Notes under the pieces: model-generated
What the model was told of the DNA's origin: nothing
The model's input: the letters and a program-made list of their open reading frames with translations, nothing else
The model's database searches: none
Origin: Acridotheres tristis
Taxonomy: Eukaryota > Chordata > Aves > Passeriformes > Sturnidae
Length of the DNA stretch: 64,000 nt
Direction: 5' to 3'
Assembly: GCA_037013685.1 (NCBI GenBank)
Contig: CM072896.1
Span: 11,349,444 to 11,413,443 of the forward strand
Position numbers and translations under genes: made by a program
Part shown: piece by piece, positions 1 through 10,860 of the stretch
Layout: each line of letters opens with the position of its first letter
How positions within the stretch are numbered: position 1 is the first letter of the stretch

Positions 1-1446
1 GCAAAGCAAACTATAAGGACTGGGACCTCTTTTTCTGCAGAAAAGGTAGAAATCAATTGTTTGGAAAGGTGAAATTAAGTGAGGGCAGGACTTGTCCCAG
101 TGTCAGTGCTTGGTGTCATGAAGATTTTCTCCCAAAGTTGCTACCTGTTGATCTGACAACCTCTCTTATGACCCCTGAAATTTCACTTTCTTTTCAATAT
201 TGCCATTTCATGGTGTTAAAGATAACTATACCCATATCCAAAATTTTGAAGGATAAGAAGGGCATCACTACCTTTTTGGATCCTACAGATAAGCTTTTTT
301 CCCTGTTTGAAGATTGCCATAAATAATGCAAGACTAAAGAGTTAGTTTATTTACAATCATGAGGAATGTTTTAATAATTCAAAAGCTCTGACCTGCTGGA
401 GCACTGATCTCTTAACCAATCAAAAGAATATGAGCAGGTTATCCTCATGATGTGCACAGTATGTTCTGAGCAGGCAGCATAACAGAACCAAATGACAAGT
501 AAAACAAGTAAAACATACATACTTATTTTTGCTTTGTTGTGTTCTCCCATCTTTCATTTGTTTGGACTGGCTTTTGCCTAATCTTCAGAAAAGCCATCAG
601 CTGCACACAGCAAACAGCACAATAGTGAGAAGGAAGCTACTGCAGTAGAGTCACCCATCTTAACAAAATCACTTTTGGGTATTACACTGCTGGAGGATGT
701 GGTGTGCACAGAATGTGTCAGAACAGGCTGTCACTCGGATAATGACTGAGCTGTTGATTTCTATCTTCCATTTTGACAGTTTGCCCTCCTGTATGTATCT
801 TAGGGCAGCAGAGTTTCAGTGAAACAGCACTGAGAGAATGACAAGAGAAATCATTACATGTCTAAGTGTGTGCCATTAAACCAGAGAGCACTTAGGGGAC
901 AATGGGGAAAGTTCTGCGTGAGAGTGAAATGCAACATGGCAAAGCTTCATAAGAGATTAGAACAAGACAGGCAAACTAAAGTTCTCCTACAATGACAGCA
1001 TTGAGAGCAAACTTGAGACACATTGTTCAGTGTGTTTTCCAAAGGCACAGAGCAAAGCCAAAAGAAAGCTCTCAAGATCATTTAAACTTTATTAGACAAC
1101 ATGTCTGTATCCACAAGGCTCCTTAAACTAACAGCTTTGAATGTTATAAAAACCCAAGCAAACTGTTTTTGTAAACAGTAAACTCCCCAGTAAACTCTGC
1201 TGTCTGACCGCAGAGCAGCAGAATGCACATGCTGAGGATAACCAGCTCCTCACAGTTGCCCCCCATCAAGGTGGCCTTTGGCTACTTCAGGCAGATGCTG
1301 TCAAATCATTATTTTACTGTAAGCTTATGGAGCTGATGACATTTAATTCAGCACATTTCTGAGCTTTGCCAGCACTTGATCTCAAGTGCCTGAGCATAAA
1401 TATGCAACTAGTCTGATGTTATGCTAGCACTTGAATTTATACTCAC
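1..1446 (-). other. SLC9A9: SLC9A9 intron 1 (5' part only)
   Basis: This is the sequence just downstream (minus sense) of the SLC9A9 first coding exon. The intron begins with a GTGAGT donor read on the minus strand from position 1446 and continues beyond the left edge of the window. I see no further exon, no long conserved ORF and no recognisable transposable element here. The base composition is AT-rich, as in the neighbouring intergenic DNA. Confidence 0.85.
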
Positions 1447-1621
1447 CATAAAGCATAGCTCCTCCAGTTTCATGCAGAAAGCGGAATCGATGGTTTTTAA
1501 ACAACCAAATTGTTAATATTGTAAGAATGAGTAGAAAGTTAAAAATTAGCAGCTCCACAGCTCCCTGATGATAAAAGTGATCTTCATCTTTCACTGATAC
1601 ATATTTCTTCAACTTCTCCAT
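1447..1621 (-). CDS. SLC9A9: SLC9A9 (NHE9), first coding exon
   Basis: SLC9A9 encodes NHE9, a late-recycling/endosomal Na+(K+)/H+ exchanger that alkalinises the endosome lumen. The exon encodes the N-terminal 58 residues plus one base of codon 59. There is a short polar cytosolic head ([20 protein letters not shown]), then a first membrane segment at about residues 21-41 ([20 protein letters not shown]), then the [15 protein letters not shown] loop. From the HQG residues to the splice site this is almost identical to vertebrate NHE9, and NHE6/NHE7 are more distant in the head. The exon ends in a phase-1 GTGAGT donor after TAT-G, matching the family exon border before GLIMG. The ATG at 1619-1621 is the family start. 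The rest of the exchanger lies outside the window to the left. The gene runs divergently from DIPK2A, 24 kb away. Confidence 0.95.
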
Positions 1622-1850
1622 TTCTTTTCCTTTATAGAAAGTATGTGAAAAATAAAAGAATAATTAAAAAAAAACCACAGGAAGGAACGCGTTGCCACCT
1701 TTAGTACAAAAACTCGACACTACAGAAATTCACAGCAAGCACATCTGTTTCATTTGCAGCCTCATGGTGAAGTGCCCCAGCTCAGAATTCAGCTGGATTC
1801 TAGTTACAGCTTCCTGTTTCTCTCTTAAAGCTGCCCCGTCTCATTTTTAA
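1622..1850 (-). promoter_or_regulatory. SLC9A9: SLC9A9 5' UTR / proximal promoter candidate
   Basis: This is sequence directly upstream (minus sense) of the SLC9A9 start codon. It has no CpG island and no clear TATA box. A pyrimidine-rich stretch ending in AAAG lies just before the start codon (about 1635-1680) and could be a 3' splice site, in which case the transcript would begin at an unseen upstream non-coding exon. Otherwise transcription would start within this stretch and a 12-codon upstream ORF (minus, 1730-1765) would precede the main start. The sequence alone does not decide between these. Confidence 0.35.
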
Positions 1851-3424
1851 TGTTATGATTGTGTCACTGGACTGCGCTTGCTCTGGCTGTGGATTCACAA
1901 ATTGCCTCCAAGGCTCAGACTCTCCATTTCTAAAATTCTGTTGTAAAACTCAGGGTGTGTTCATAATGTTTTCTTCCTGTAGTTTACAGCCTAATCTGAA
2001 TCCTAGGAGTCCTATTTTGTCCTCACAGTTTAAGATAGAAAAAATTGTGGTAAAAAAATGGAATAACAAATTTTACTACATTTTGGAAGTTTAAGAACCT
2101 TTCTACTTTCCCATGTTTAAATGTAAATCACATAGAATAAAAGTGGCACTTTACCATAGTGCAAAGACAGAAGAAAACAAAGCAATGGATAAGGATTTCA
2201 ATATTTAGGTGCTTGTATTGATCCTGCCAGAAGACAAATCTCTGTAAAAGCAAGGGTCCAATTGCCTGGAATTAGAAGTACTTAAACCCTCCTATTGAAC
2301 TGAATAAAACGCAGTGGAATATACTTTTCATAATTTCTGCTGTTTGCACATTTTGATGTATTCAATTCATTATCACATTGAGCCAGAAAAACAGTAGAAA
2401 AACTCTGTATAGCAAATACTCCTGGACTTTTCTGTCTATGCTCAAGGCTACAAGGCATTTACATACAGAGAATTTCATAAAAGCTGTAATCTTCATCAGA
2501 AAAAACAGCAATTCTACTTCTCATTATAAAAGATAATCTCATTATTTGATGCAAAAAATCTCATAACTATTTCTTTTGTTAAAATCCATTTTGGAGCAAA
2601 CTAATCTGTAGAAAATCCATTCCAAGTCAGGCAGGTGTCAAAGGTGAATAACCCAGCAATACCCAGCTGTCCATACTCCCAGTAATTTTGAGGTTGTAGC
2701 TCATAACAGAGAGTGTTCCTGGGGAGGCACTGTTTCTTCAATCAATCTTAGTATTACATTTTCAATAATCAATCAGTTCTGTCCTCTGCATAGACAAATT
2801 TCATCCCCTTTAGAGGTTTCCCCTTTTTCTTTCACTTTGTAAGAAAATTATTTTCCTTCTAGTTCTTTTTAAATTTTGCTTACCAGATATTCTTCAAATT
2901 CTGTCAGTGGTTTCACTTTGTCCTCTACATGTTTCACTATTTTCTCTCCTTTGTTTCTCTCATTTTCTCTTTCTTTTTGTAGGTTTACCTTATAATTTTC
3001 AAGCACAGTCAGGGTTGTTTAAGTCAAAAATGTATTTCTGAACTAATTTTCAAGGGACCTCTGTGAGATGCAAAGTTGGCAGAAACCACCTGACACCTCC
3101 CAAACTCCCAAATTGTGCAACTCAATTTTAAGCAAGGGTAACGATGCTAACTGGTATTTTTTGAGAATTATTCAATACTGTATTTTGAATTAAAAATAAT
3201 GTTAGGGAATTGGGTGTAGCAGTTTCGTTATACAACTAATGCAACTGTTTAAAAAAATGTTAGTCACATAGCCAAGGCTATTAACTTTCATAGAGGAGAA
3301 AAATAAAGGCTTGATTTGGTTTTAATATTCACAATTAGGAAATGACAATATTGACAATTAGGAAGTGACCTCAAGTTTGTGAGTCTGATCATCCATCTCC
3401 CATGGGCAAGTATCAAAAGCAAGC

Positions 3425-3440
3425 AAAAAAAAAAAAAAAA
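3425..3440. repeat. (A)16 homopolymer
   Basis: An uninterrupted run of 16 A. There is no recognisable retroposed sequence immediately upstream, so it is recorded as a simple repeat and not as a retrogene tail. Confidence 0.9.
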
Positions 3441-4722
3441 TTGAAAATAATCACATTTATTTTCTTTTGCAATAAACCCCAAAGAGTCGTTTTTTATGAA
3501 AGCCAGTTCTTTCCCACCTTGTGAAATAAGTAATTTGCAGCACTTTTAATGAAATCAATGGCGAGGCAGCCCAAAACAGTGAAAGAAGGTAATTTTATTC
3601 TGAAGGTCTCAGTGACTGGACTATTCACTTCAGTTTTGGGAGGCCAGGCTCAGGTTTTTATGTGAATTTACCTGAACTCATATGTTTCACCAAATAACAA
3701 GAAATTCCTTAGTCTTACCTTACTAGCAGGTGTAGTATGAAATATTTGAAACACACAAGTGTGAATTTCCAAAGCTGCCTTTTCTCTTTTGCAAAATAGG
3801 GTTATGGTTCTGCTCTATCTCACAAGATAATGTGATATATGCTTGTGAAGCAATCACATGGTACAGCAATTTGCACCAGACCAAAGCTTTAATGAAAACA
3901 GAATTTCAGATTCTGTATCAGGCTTGCAGGTGTTGGACTTGGGGCTTAAATTCTGCCAAAGCTCCTTATATAATTTTGGGAAGGTCTGGTTCTAAACAGC
4001 ACTTCCCATGTTACAGGATTGGGGTTTCAGGTGCTGCTTTCCTCTCAGAGGTGTAAGACAGTTTCAAAGCAGATTTCCAGACCCAGCCACTCATCATAGT
4101 TGCAGCTTCTGAGGAATCTAGAAATGACATTTAAAAACTGTTGTTTTTCTTTACATTCTCAACCATTGTATTAATTATTACTATACACTCTCTGAAATAT
4201 GCCAAAGATAAGATGATTAAGGCAGAATAACTGTTGCAAGATTTGTTTGTAAGTGGTAATATTATACATGCATTGTTGGGGGAAATATATTGGAATTAAG
4301 TGGTGCAGGGCCTTAAGAATTCTTTGTGTATCTAATAATCTGGTGTAATTTGGCACCTATAGGCTACTTAGAGGAATGCCTCAAATGTCCAGAGTTACAC
4401 AGGAAGAGCCTGTATGAAATATTTCTGTCCTGTTAGTTTTGTTACACGTTGTCCCACTGGTATGGCTGTATTATTGTTCTCTGTATGCCATGTGATTTTA
4501 TTAGAGGTACACAGAGCGAGAAACCTCTTGAGCCAAATTAAGCCAAATCACCTCTCCAGCGTTTCTTTAGCCAATTTTTGTTATGTGTAATTTTGTAAAG
4601 AAGGATGAGTCTGAATAGATTAGGAGCAGCTTTACTGAGAAAATAGAGCTACCCATAGAAAATGTACAGAAAACCAGTATGGACTCAGAAAACCTTATCT
4701 GGGTTTGACATATACATATTTT

Positions 4723-4746
4723 TATATATATATATATATATATATA
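4723..4746. repeat. (TA)12 microsatellite
   Basis: A perfect run of 12 TA dinucleotides flanked by further AT-rich sequence, likely length-polymorphic. Confidence 0.9.
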
Positions 4747-5771
4747 ATATCATAAGGTCTCACTTGAAAAACTGTTGGCAATATGACCAGGTAATCTGAT
4801 ATTTTTTGTGCTCAGGTCTTTCCACATTATTTCAGGTAAACCTATTTTTAGGGGTATCCAGGCTCTTCAACAATTTCCCCTTCTAAAAATGGATTAACTT
4901 CTCTCCAAGTTTTGGTTGGTTTGCAGGTTAAATAGGAAAACAATCTGTTGCAACAGCTGCATCATATTTCCAATATTGATAACAGATGATATATTAAGAA
5001 GGAAGGGAACTTAATAAAATAGAAAGGTACATTTTGGCTTTATGAACAGGCTACCAGGTGAATGAAGAAAGTTTTCATGGGGAAGATGTTTTGAATATTG
5101 CTTAACAGGTGAAAGAGACAAAACAGGTGAAAGTTTTTGTGGAAGGCAGTATGTCAAGTAATTCTCATAATACTGTGTTCTTACTACAAATAGTATTTGC
5201 TTCATCTCCTCTGACACGTAATTTTAATGAACAAGAGGTAGTAGTCTTACTTATTTTCTGTGTCCACCTTATCAACTCTATGGATGTCACAGAACAATAA
5301 TCCTGAGCTTGGCAGATGTAGAAGTTTGCACTAATAGAAACTATCAAGATGTAATAGAAAGCAAGAGAAGTCAGTAGATGGATTCTCACCTTGGGAGATA
5401 TGAAGTTAGAAAAGGAGCATAATGTAAAAACTGTAATAAATTATACTTAGTGGGAATTCCAAGATAGTATGCTTTAGCACTATTGGCAATTCTGCAAGCC
5501 TAGGAAAAAGACAAGAGTAAAAGTAAACATTGAAAACAAGTGCATCTATATAAGTAATTATAAAGACTAAACCAACTCTGAAACTGAGAAATCAACCATT
5601 TTGTGAGTACACAGATAAAAAACTCTTCTGTCACAGCTCGCTTGCCTAAAATCCCCAGACAGACTGGAACAGGATTAGTGGGATCACAAGTGGTTATCCT
5701 TCTCTAATCCATTCCAGCCAAGAAGATCTGCCTTGCTAGCTCCTGCTCTGATACACAACTGCCCAGGAAAT

Positions 5772-5811
5772 ACTGTGGGCTAAGGCCACTTAAGGCCACT
5801 AAGCCCACAGT
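5772..5811. repeat. Hairpin with tandem duplication in the loop
   Basis: ACTGTGGGCT at 5772-5781 and AGCCCACAGT at 5802-5811 are perfect 10-bp inverted arms. The decamer TAAGGCCACT occurs twice in tandem at 5781-5800 and fills the loop. There is no known function and the structure may be a local replication-slippage product. Confidence 0.7.
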
Positions 5812-6949
5812 GGTGGGCTAAGTATCATTTATAACTGCCAGGCCTCTGTGCATTTTAAAATCTCTTCTTCTATTGCTTAGAATAGTCTTCATATGAAACC
5901 AGCTTATTTGCTGCTTGCTATTGATCTTGTTCTCTCTTTTTTTTTTTTATTTTTGAGGTCAGACTCTGGTTTTTTGTATTTGATATTGCTGGTATTCAAT
6001 CTACATGGGTCACAGAGCCTCTAGAGACAAAAATAAATCCACATAATCTATATATCTTTATGTTACAGCTATTACACTTAGCTGAAAAATAGCTTTAAAA
6101 ATAATTTCTTTTTACTGGAATACAGCTTTCTATCCAGAAGGTAAAATCGGTTTTGGTTTTTTTCCTCCTCCTTGGTTCAGAGCCTGTTTTACTGACTTAT
6201 TAAAATACTGTACTAATTATGATTAATATACATTGAATTGAGTAGATCTGGACTTTTAATCTCCCAAGACTTGTGATCCTTCTGCCCATACGTCACTATC
6301 TAGAGGCATTGTATCAACACAGGAAAATCTTTTCTCCCTTTAAAGCATGAATAAATTTGATGCACCCTGTGATGTAACAACCAGCTCATCATGCTGGAAT
6401 CTTCCTTCAGAGACCAAAGTCAGTGTAGACAGACCTGAAATGCTCCTGTGTGCTTTTCTCACTGAGAAGACAGAAATGCCAACATGTCTGAAGAAATAAA
6501 AACTTTGAAATACAGGAAATGAGTTGCTACAGGATAGTTAATCTGTTCCAGTTTAGATAGTTTTAGTTAACAGGTTCAGAATTAAACAAATTCTTACAAA
6601 ATTGTGGAAAACTGATATTACCTGTTTATGCAGTTTAAATTAATCCACACAGTTGAATGTCAGGGTTATGAAGGAAGTATTTCCAAGTTTACTTCTGTGG
6701 GTTAAGTGCTCATTTTCAGCTTGAACTGCTGCCCTGTGATTTTTTTTATATTTTAGTAAACTGAAAAACACTCCAGATAATTTTTATCGTTACAATTTTG
6801 AGTTAAATCTTTCTAAATTACAGTTTCCTGGTGGTAGACTACTTTGGGGAGCTGCCTCATGTTCAGCTCTTAGAACTGTGGACTTGTGCATATATGCTGG
6901 TTAGTTTCCTATAAAAATCAGTCTCACAGACTGCTATGAGCTGGAATGT

Positions 6950-7340
6950 GTGCACTAAAACCTGAGGCAAAAAGGTCATTGAATTCCTTTGTCTTTTTCA
7001 TGTCCTTTGTCACTGGTTTCTCTGCCCCACTGAGCCTGGGTCTTGCAGGAGCCACTTTTGCTGCCCTTTTCCTTATATCCCTGCTGAGTTACAACTCTGC
7101 TTCAGTGTTTCTCTGTATGCTCAGGCAATGTCTCTATTCCTCCTGGGTTACCTGTTTCTGCTTCCATTTCTCTACTTCCTTTTCCTGTTTGAGCTCAGCC
7201 AGGTGTTCCTTCACCCACCCAGCCTTCTGCCAGCTTTGCTTGGCTTTCTGCATCTTGGGAGGTCTTGGTGGTTTGAAGCAGCTCTCATGGAGCTCAATCT
7301 CTCCTGGGCTGCCGATATTAATACCCCACACTTCCATGGT
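6950..7340 (-). mobile_element. CR1 LINE ORF2 fragment, decayed
   Basis: Minus-strand translation gives a stretch resembling the linker between the endonuclease and reverse transcriptase domains of avian CR1 ORF2. Recognisable blocks, in order, are LHESCF, GWVKEHLAELKQEKEVEKW and VTQEE, then after a stop and an indel LSRDIRKRA, and finally PVTKDMKKTKEFNDLFAS. These correspond to the CR1 pattern of an LLAELKxKKE block, a WEEYR-like block, an RKAKAQ-like block and an LVTxDMEKAExLNxFFAS block. A segment between the last two is missing, in-frame stops are present and neither LINE end is found. This is therefore an old, inactive internal piece. The matches are from memory of the family, not from an alignment. 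Confidence 0.6.
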
Positions 7341-7749
7341 GATGGTGATACCACATCACCGATTCAATTGTGTTAACAGCAGCTACAGAAAAACGGCTGA
7401 ATTCAGGATTGCCACACCACAGCAGAAAACATCCTGACTGCCATTGCCATTTAAGGCTTAAAAAATCCCCCAACAAAGCCACAAAACCCCCACCAAACTC
7501 AACTCTCTCTTCCTCCAAAAACTGCCACAGGCTGTCTGAAAAAGTATTTTGGTACAGTGCTTTTTGTTTTACTCGGGTTCATTGCCCGTCAGTGTGTCAT
7601 TTGGTGACTCCTGCTTCACGTACAAATTATATTACATTGTATTGTGCCATAACAAAATGCTAGTAAGGAGTGCAGGAACAAATACCTGATTGAGCTGCCT
7701 TGGATGACAAGGGCTGCCCTTTTCCAAGAGCCGGATCCGAACGCTCATC

Positions 7750-7763
7750 CCACTAGAGGGCTC
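7750..7763 (+). promoter_or_regulatory. CTCF-like motif
   Basis: CCACTAGAGGGCTC matches the core of the vertebrate CTCF consensus (CCACYAGRKGGC) on the plus strand. It sits in a small CpG-containing patch (about 7730-7780) that stands out from the AT-rich surroundings. One motif is weak evidence of occupancy. Confidence 0.35.
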
Positions 7764-8808
7764 CCGTTACCCGTGAAATGGAAACTGACTCCAGCACTGC
7801 TGGCTCTTTCGTCAGTTTTCCAGGTTAAAGATAGGTTTTGGTTTATTTAAACAAAGCGTTGTAGTGCAGCAGTACACTGGATTGGATCCCTTTTAGAATT
7901 CATAATTACTTTTGTGACTTTGTTTTCAGAGGAAGCGTGCTGATCCAACGGAATTATTTTTAGTTTGTGAACATGAATATAATTCCCAATTAAACTAACC
8001 GTCTTGCCCCAATTCTTATTTCCATTAGAGCAGTAGGAATCAGATTAGTTTGGAGTTGTTATTTTATGGGTTCTGCCAATATCACTAAGCTATTTTTTTG
8101 TGGGAACTTATGTTTACATATGCTGCCCTTTCTTATGTGCAGATAACTCTGCTTCCTACCTCAGAGCCTAAAACCGTATTTTTTGAAATAGACCTATAAT
8201 TAACACTGCTGTTTTCATCCCTATCAGTATCCAAACAGCAGCTGTTCCTTTTTTAATTTCAACACTGTTTAAAAACTTGTAAATAAGTAACATTAAGAAC
8301 AGTTAATCATCATTTCTACATAATTGTACTGTGCTATTCACAGCAGAATTTCAAGATAACAGATTGTGTTCTTCCATTTTGAAGACAAACAGGGCTATGT
8401 TTGTAAAGGAATGTGGGCACAAGACATGCAAGCAGGTGCTTTTGAAAATCCTGGTGGACTGTAACTCCTATTGCAGACAAAGTTTGCCCCTGCACTCTTT
8501 TTAGTAACCAATTTTTCTTTAAGAGAATTATGTCTGAAACATAAGTACTTTAGATCTGGAAATATCTCTTTGGAGTGCCATATTGCTTTCCTTACCCAAG
8601 GAAAGCCGTGTCTCATCTCCAGCTGAGCCCTTGGCCCGTGCTCTCTCCCTTTGCCATTCTCTGTGTATGTTTGGGACAATCATTTCTCTTTACTCCGAGC
8701 CATGTTTTACCCTTACCTTGCTCTTGCTTTCAACCTCCTTATTCACAAACCTCTTTTCTTCCAACTGACAGTTTCCAACTATTTTTCTCTTGTTCTCTGG
8801 AAACTCTA

Positions 8809-8880
8809 GTTGCTATAGAGACACCTGATGATTACAGAGACAGTGACTACCTTTGTTGGAACCTCAGTTGCTATAGCAAT
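8809..8880. promoter_or_regulatory. Paired RFX X-box-like motifs
   Basis: GTTGCTATAGAGAC (8809-8822) and GTTGCTATAGCAAT (8867-8880) lie 58 bp apart. The second is a nearly perfect palindromic RFX X-box (GTNRCYATRGYAAC class), while the first keeps one intact half-site. The flanks also resemble each other (GGAAACTCTAGTTGC and GGAACCTCAGTTGC), suggesting a small ancient duplication. RFX factors act in ciliated and neuronal cells. Function here is inferred from the motif only. Confidence 0.45.
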
Positions 8881-8990
8881 GACTGTTGGCTGTGGGTTCA
8901 ATGAAATCTGCTACATGGTTCATGCCCTTTTACACAGCAATACAGCTTGTAAAAGCTTCTTTTAATTGTTATGCTCAGTAATGAGACTGT

Positions 8991-9065
8991 GAGCCAAATT
9001 CTGTTCTAATTGAAGTCAGTGGGAGTTTTGCCATTAACTTCAGTGAGGCCACAATTTGATCCTAA
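8991..9065. repeat. Ancient palindromic interspersed element fragment
   Basis: The text from GAGCCAAATTCTG through TTGAAGTCAGTGGGAG to CACAATTTGATCC resembles an old amniote (turtle/crocodile/bird) repeat whose two halves are imperfect inverted copies containing the 'TTGAAGTCAGTGG' signature. Here the terminal CCAAATT/AATTTG and the internal GAAGTCAGTG/CTTCAGTGAG are partly complementary. It is a short degraded copy and the family name is not assigned. Confidence 0.45.
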
Positions 9066-10761
9066 ACTCCTCTGCCCATAAATAACAAAAGGAATCCACT
9101 TTCTGTACTGTGGCCAACAGGGTATGGCTTCATTCAGTCAGTAACAGCTGAACCTGGGAACAAAGCTTTGATGTCTGTGACTGTATTTCAGTAAAGTCTG
9201 ACTTAAATGATAATATTTTTCTTTTGAATATCATAGAAATTCTGTGACTAAATAGTCAATTCTCAGATCAAACATACCATTGTCCTTGTGGGGACCAATG
9301 TGTATTCTTTTAAATAGAAGAACTGTGAAACAAAAACGTAATCTTTCAAATACTTAGACTATTTGTTTTTCTTCTAAGAGAAACATTTCCCTTTTGTTGC
9401 TTTGTGGAAATAGTGACAAGAAAGCAAACATTTTCAAGGAGATATCATCACTTCACAGAAGAGGTATTCCTATTGAAAAGGCAGATACAATGCTGCTCTT
9501 CCAAAGGACGTTATTTCTTGGCAGTATCCCTGAATTTTTTTTGACACTATGGGAATGACCTCTGAAGAATGTCTTAAAGTCAACTTCGTCTTTGAGCTAT
9601 TTCTATTCTATTTAAGGTATCCTGGAGATACTTTCAAAGTCACAGGAATCCCATTCAAGTAGAAGTTGAGGTTAGAAAGCACTGTATTTGATGTATCCAT
9701 CCACAAATGTTTGTTTTGTTAGGTAATACCCAAATTATCACATATTATGACTGTTGTAGTCATTAGTGCTTTATCTGGGAGCCTCTTCAGGAACTCATTG
9801 TTGTTCTCTTTCTCCTCTCTCCTTCACTGTTTCTGTGAAGTTATGGGGAAATTTGCTATGAGTTTGTATCACAACAGTTCTTACCCACGATCCTGTCTAT
9901 AAGGGTTAAGCTACAGGCAAGATTACAAAATGTCTCATTTTCAGCATGCCCAGAATAACAACTCTGACATGCCCACTTCAACAGCTGCTGCAAAATAAAA
10001 AACCTAAGAAGTCCTCTTAAAGGCTTCTACCATGCATATTTTGTGTGACAATCTGCTCATTTTAAGCATTCATGACTAGATGAAAGAAAAGTACCTGAAA
10101 TAAATGCCACTGATCTCTTTGGAAAGAGCTAGGCCAGAATGAAGAGAGTAGAGTTTTTCTTCTGCTGAGGGAAAATTAAGAAATGCAGAAACATTGCCAT
10201 TACAGCTGAAAAATTCAAGGAAAAACTTATATCAACACATACTGTGAATATATTTCTACAAGAGTCACTGCCCAGGCACTGTCAGATACCTGCAGAACAT
10301 CAGGACTCTCTGTGTACTCCCATGCTTTTGGTGTGCTTACTGCTCTGTAGCACTTTTTGTACCCAGACCAAGATACAGAAGGAGTCCAGACTCACTTATC
10401 TTTCCTTTCCCTTCATATAATTTCCTCAAAACCTGGCATTTTTTCTTGCTGCAGCAGTCATTTTTATTTCTCTTTCTTCTGCTCTCCAAAGGTAAGCTGT
10501 GGAAGACTCCTAAGATGAATCATGAAAAAAAATCTTTTCTTATGAATTCTGCTCTCCTCTGGTGATCAGTTTCATCTGCTGATCAAAGACCATTTAGGCA
10601 TTCCTTTGTTTTGACATAAGCCTCTTGGTCAAAGTGGTTGTTCTTACTGTTTATGAATGCCAGGCTTTCTGTGTGTAGAGGCTCATGAATTGTAAACAAT
10701 GATCTATTGTGAATCCTGTGCAATTATCTTCTTGAATTTCTGATTAATTTAGCACCAAAAA

Positions 10762-10860
10762 ATCAGAATGAAAGAATAATTCAGATTTGAAGGGACTTCA
10801 AGGGTCATCTTGTCCAAAGTCTGAAGCAGCTTAGATCGGGCTCCAAGATGCTCAGTGCCT
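10762..10860 (-). mobile_element. CR1 LINE 3' end fragment
   Basis: Read on the plus strand it follows the reversed CR1 3' end: a degraded AGAATGAAAGAATAATT tail, then TTTGAAGGGACTTCAAGGGTCATCTTGTCCAA, which corresponds to the 'GGTTGGAAGGGACCTTAAAGATCATCTAGTCCAA' segment of avian CR1s. It is heavily diverged and 5'-truncated, as is usual for CR1. Confidence 0.65.

Noticed and set aside
6946..7437. 163-codon plus-strand ORF
   Set aside because: It is the reverse of the CR1 ORF2 fragment, which makes sense only on the minus strand.
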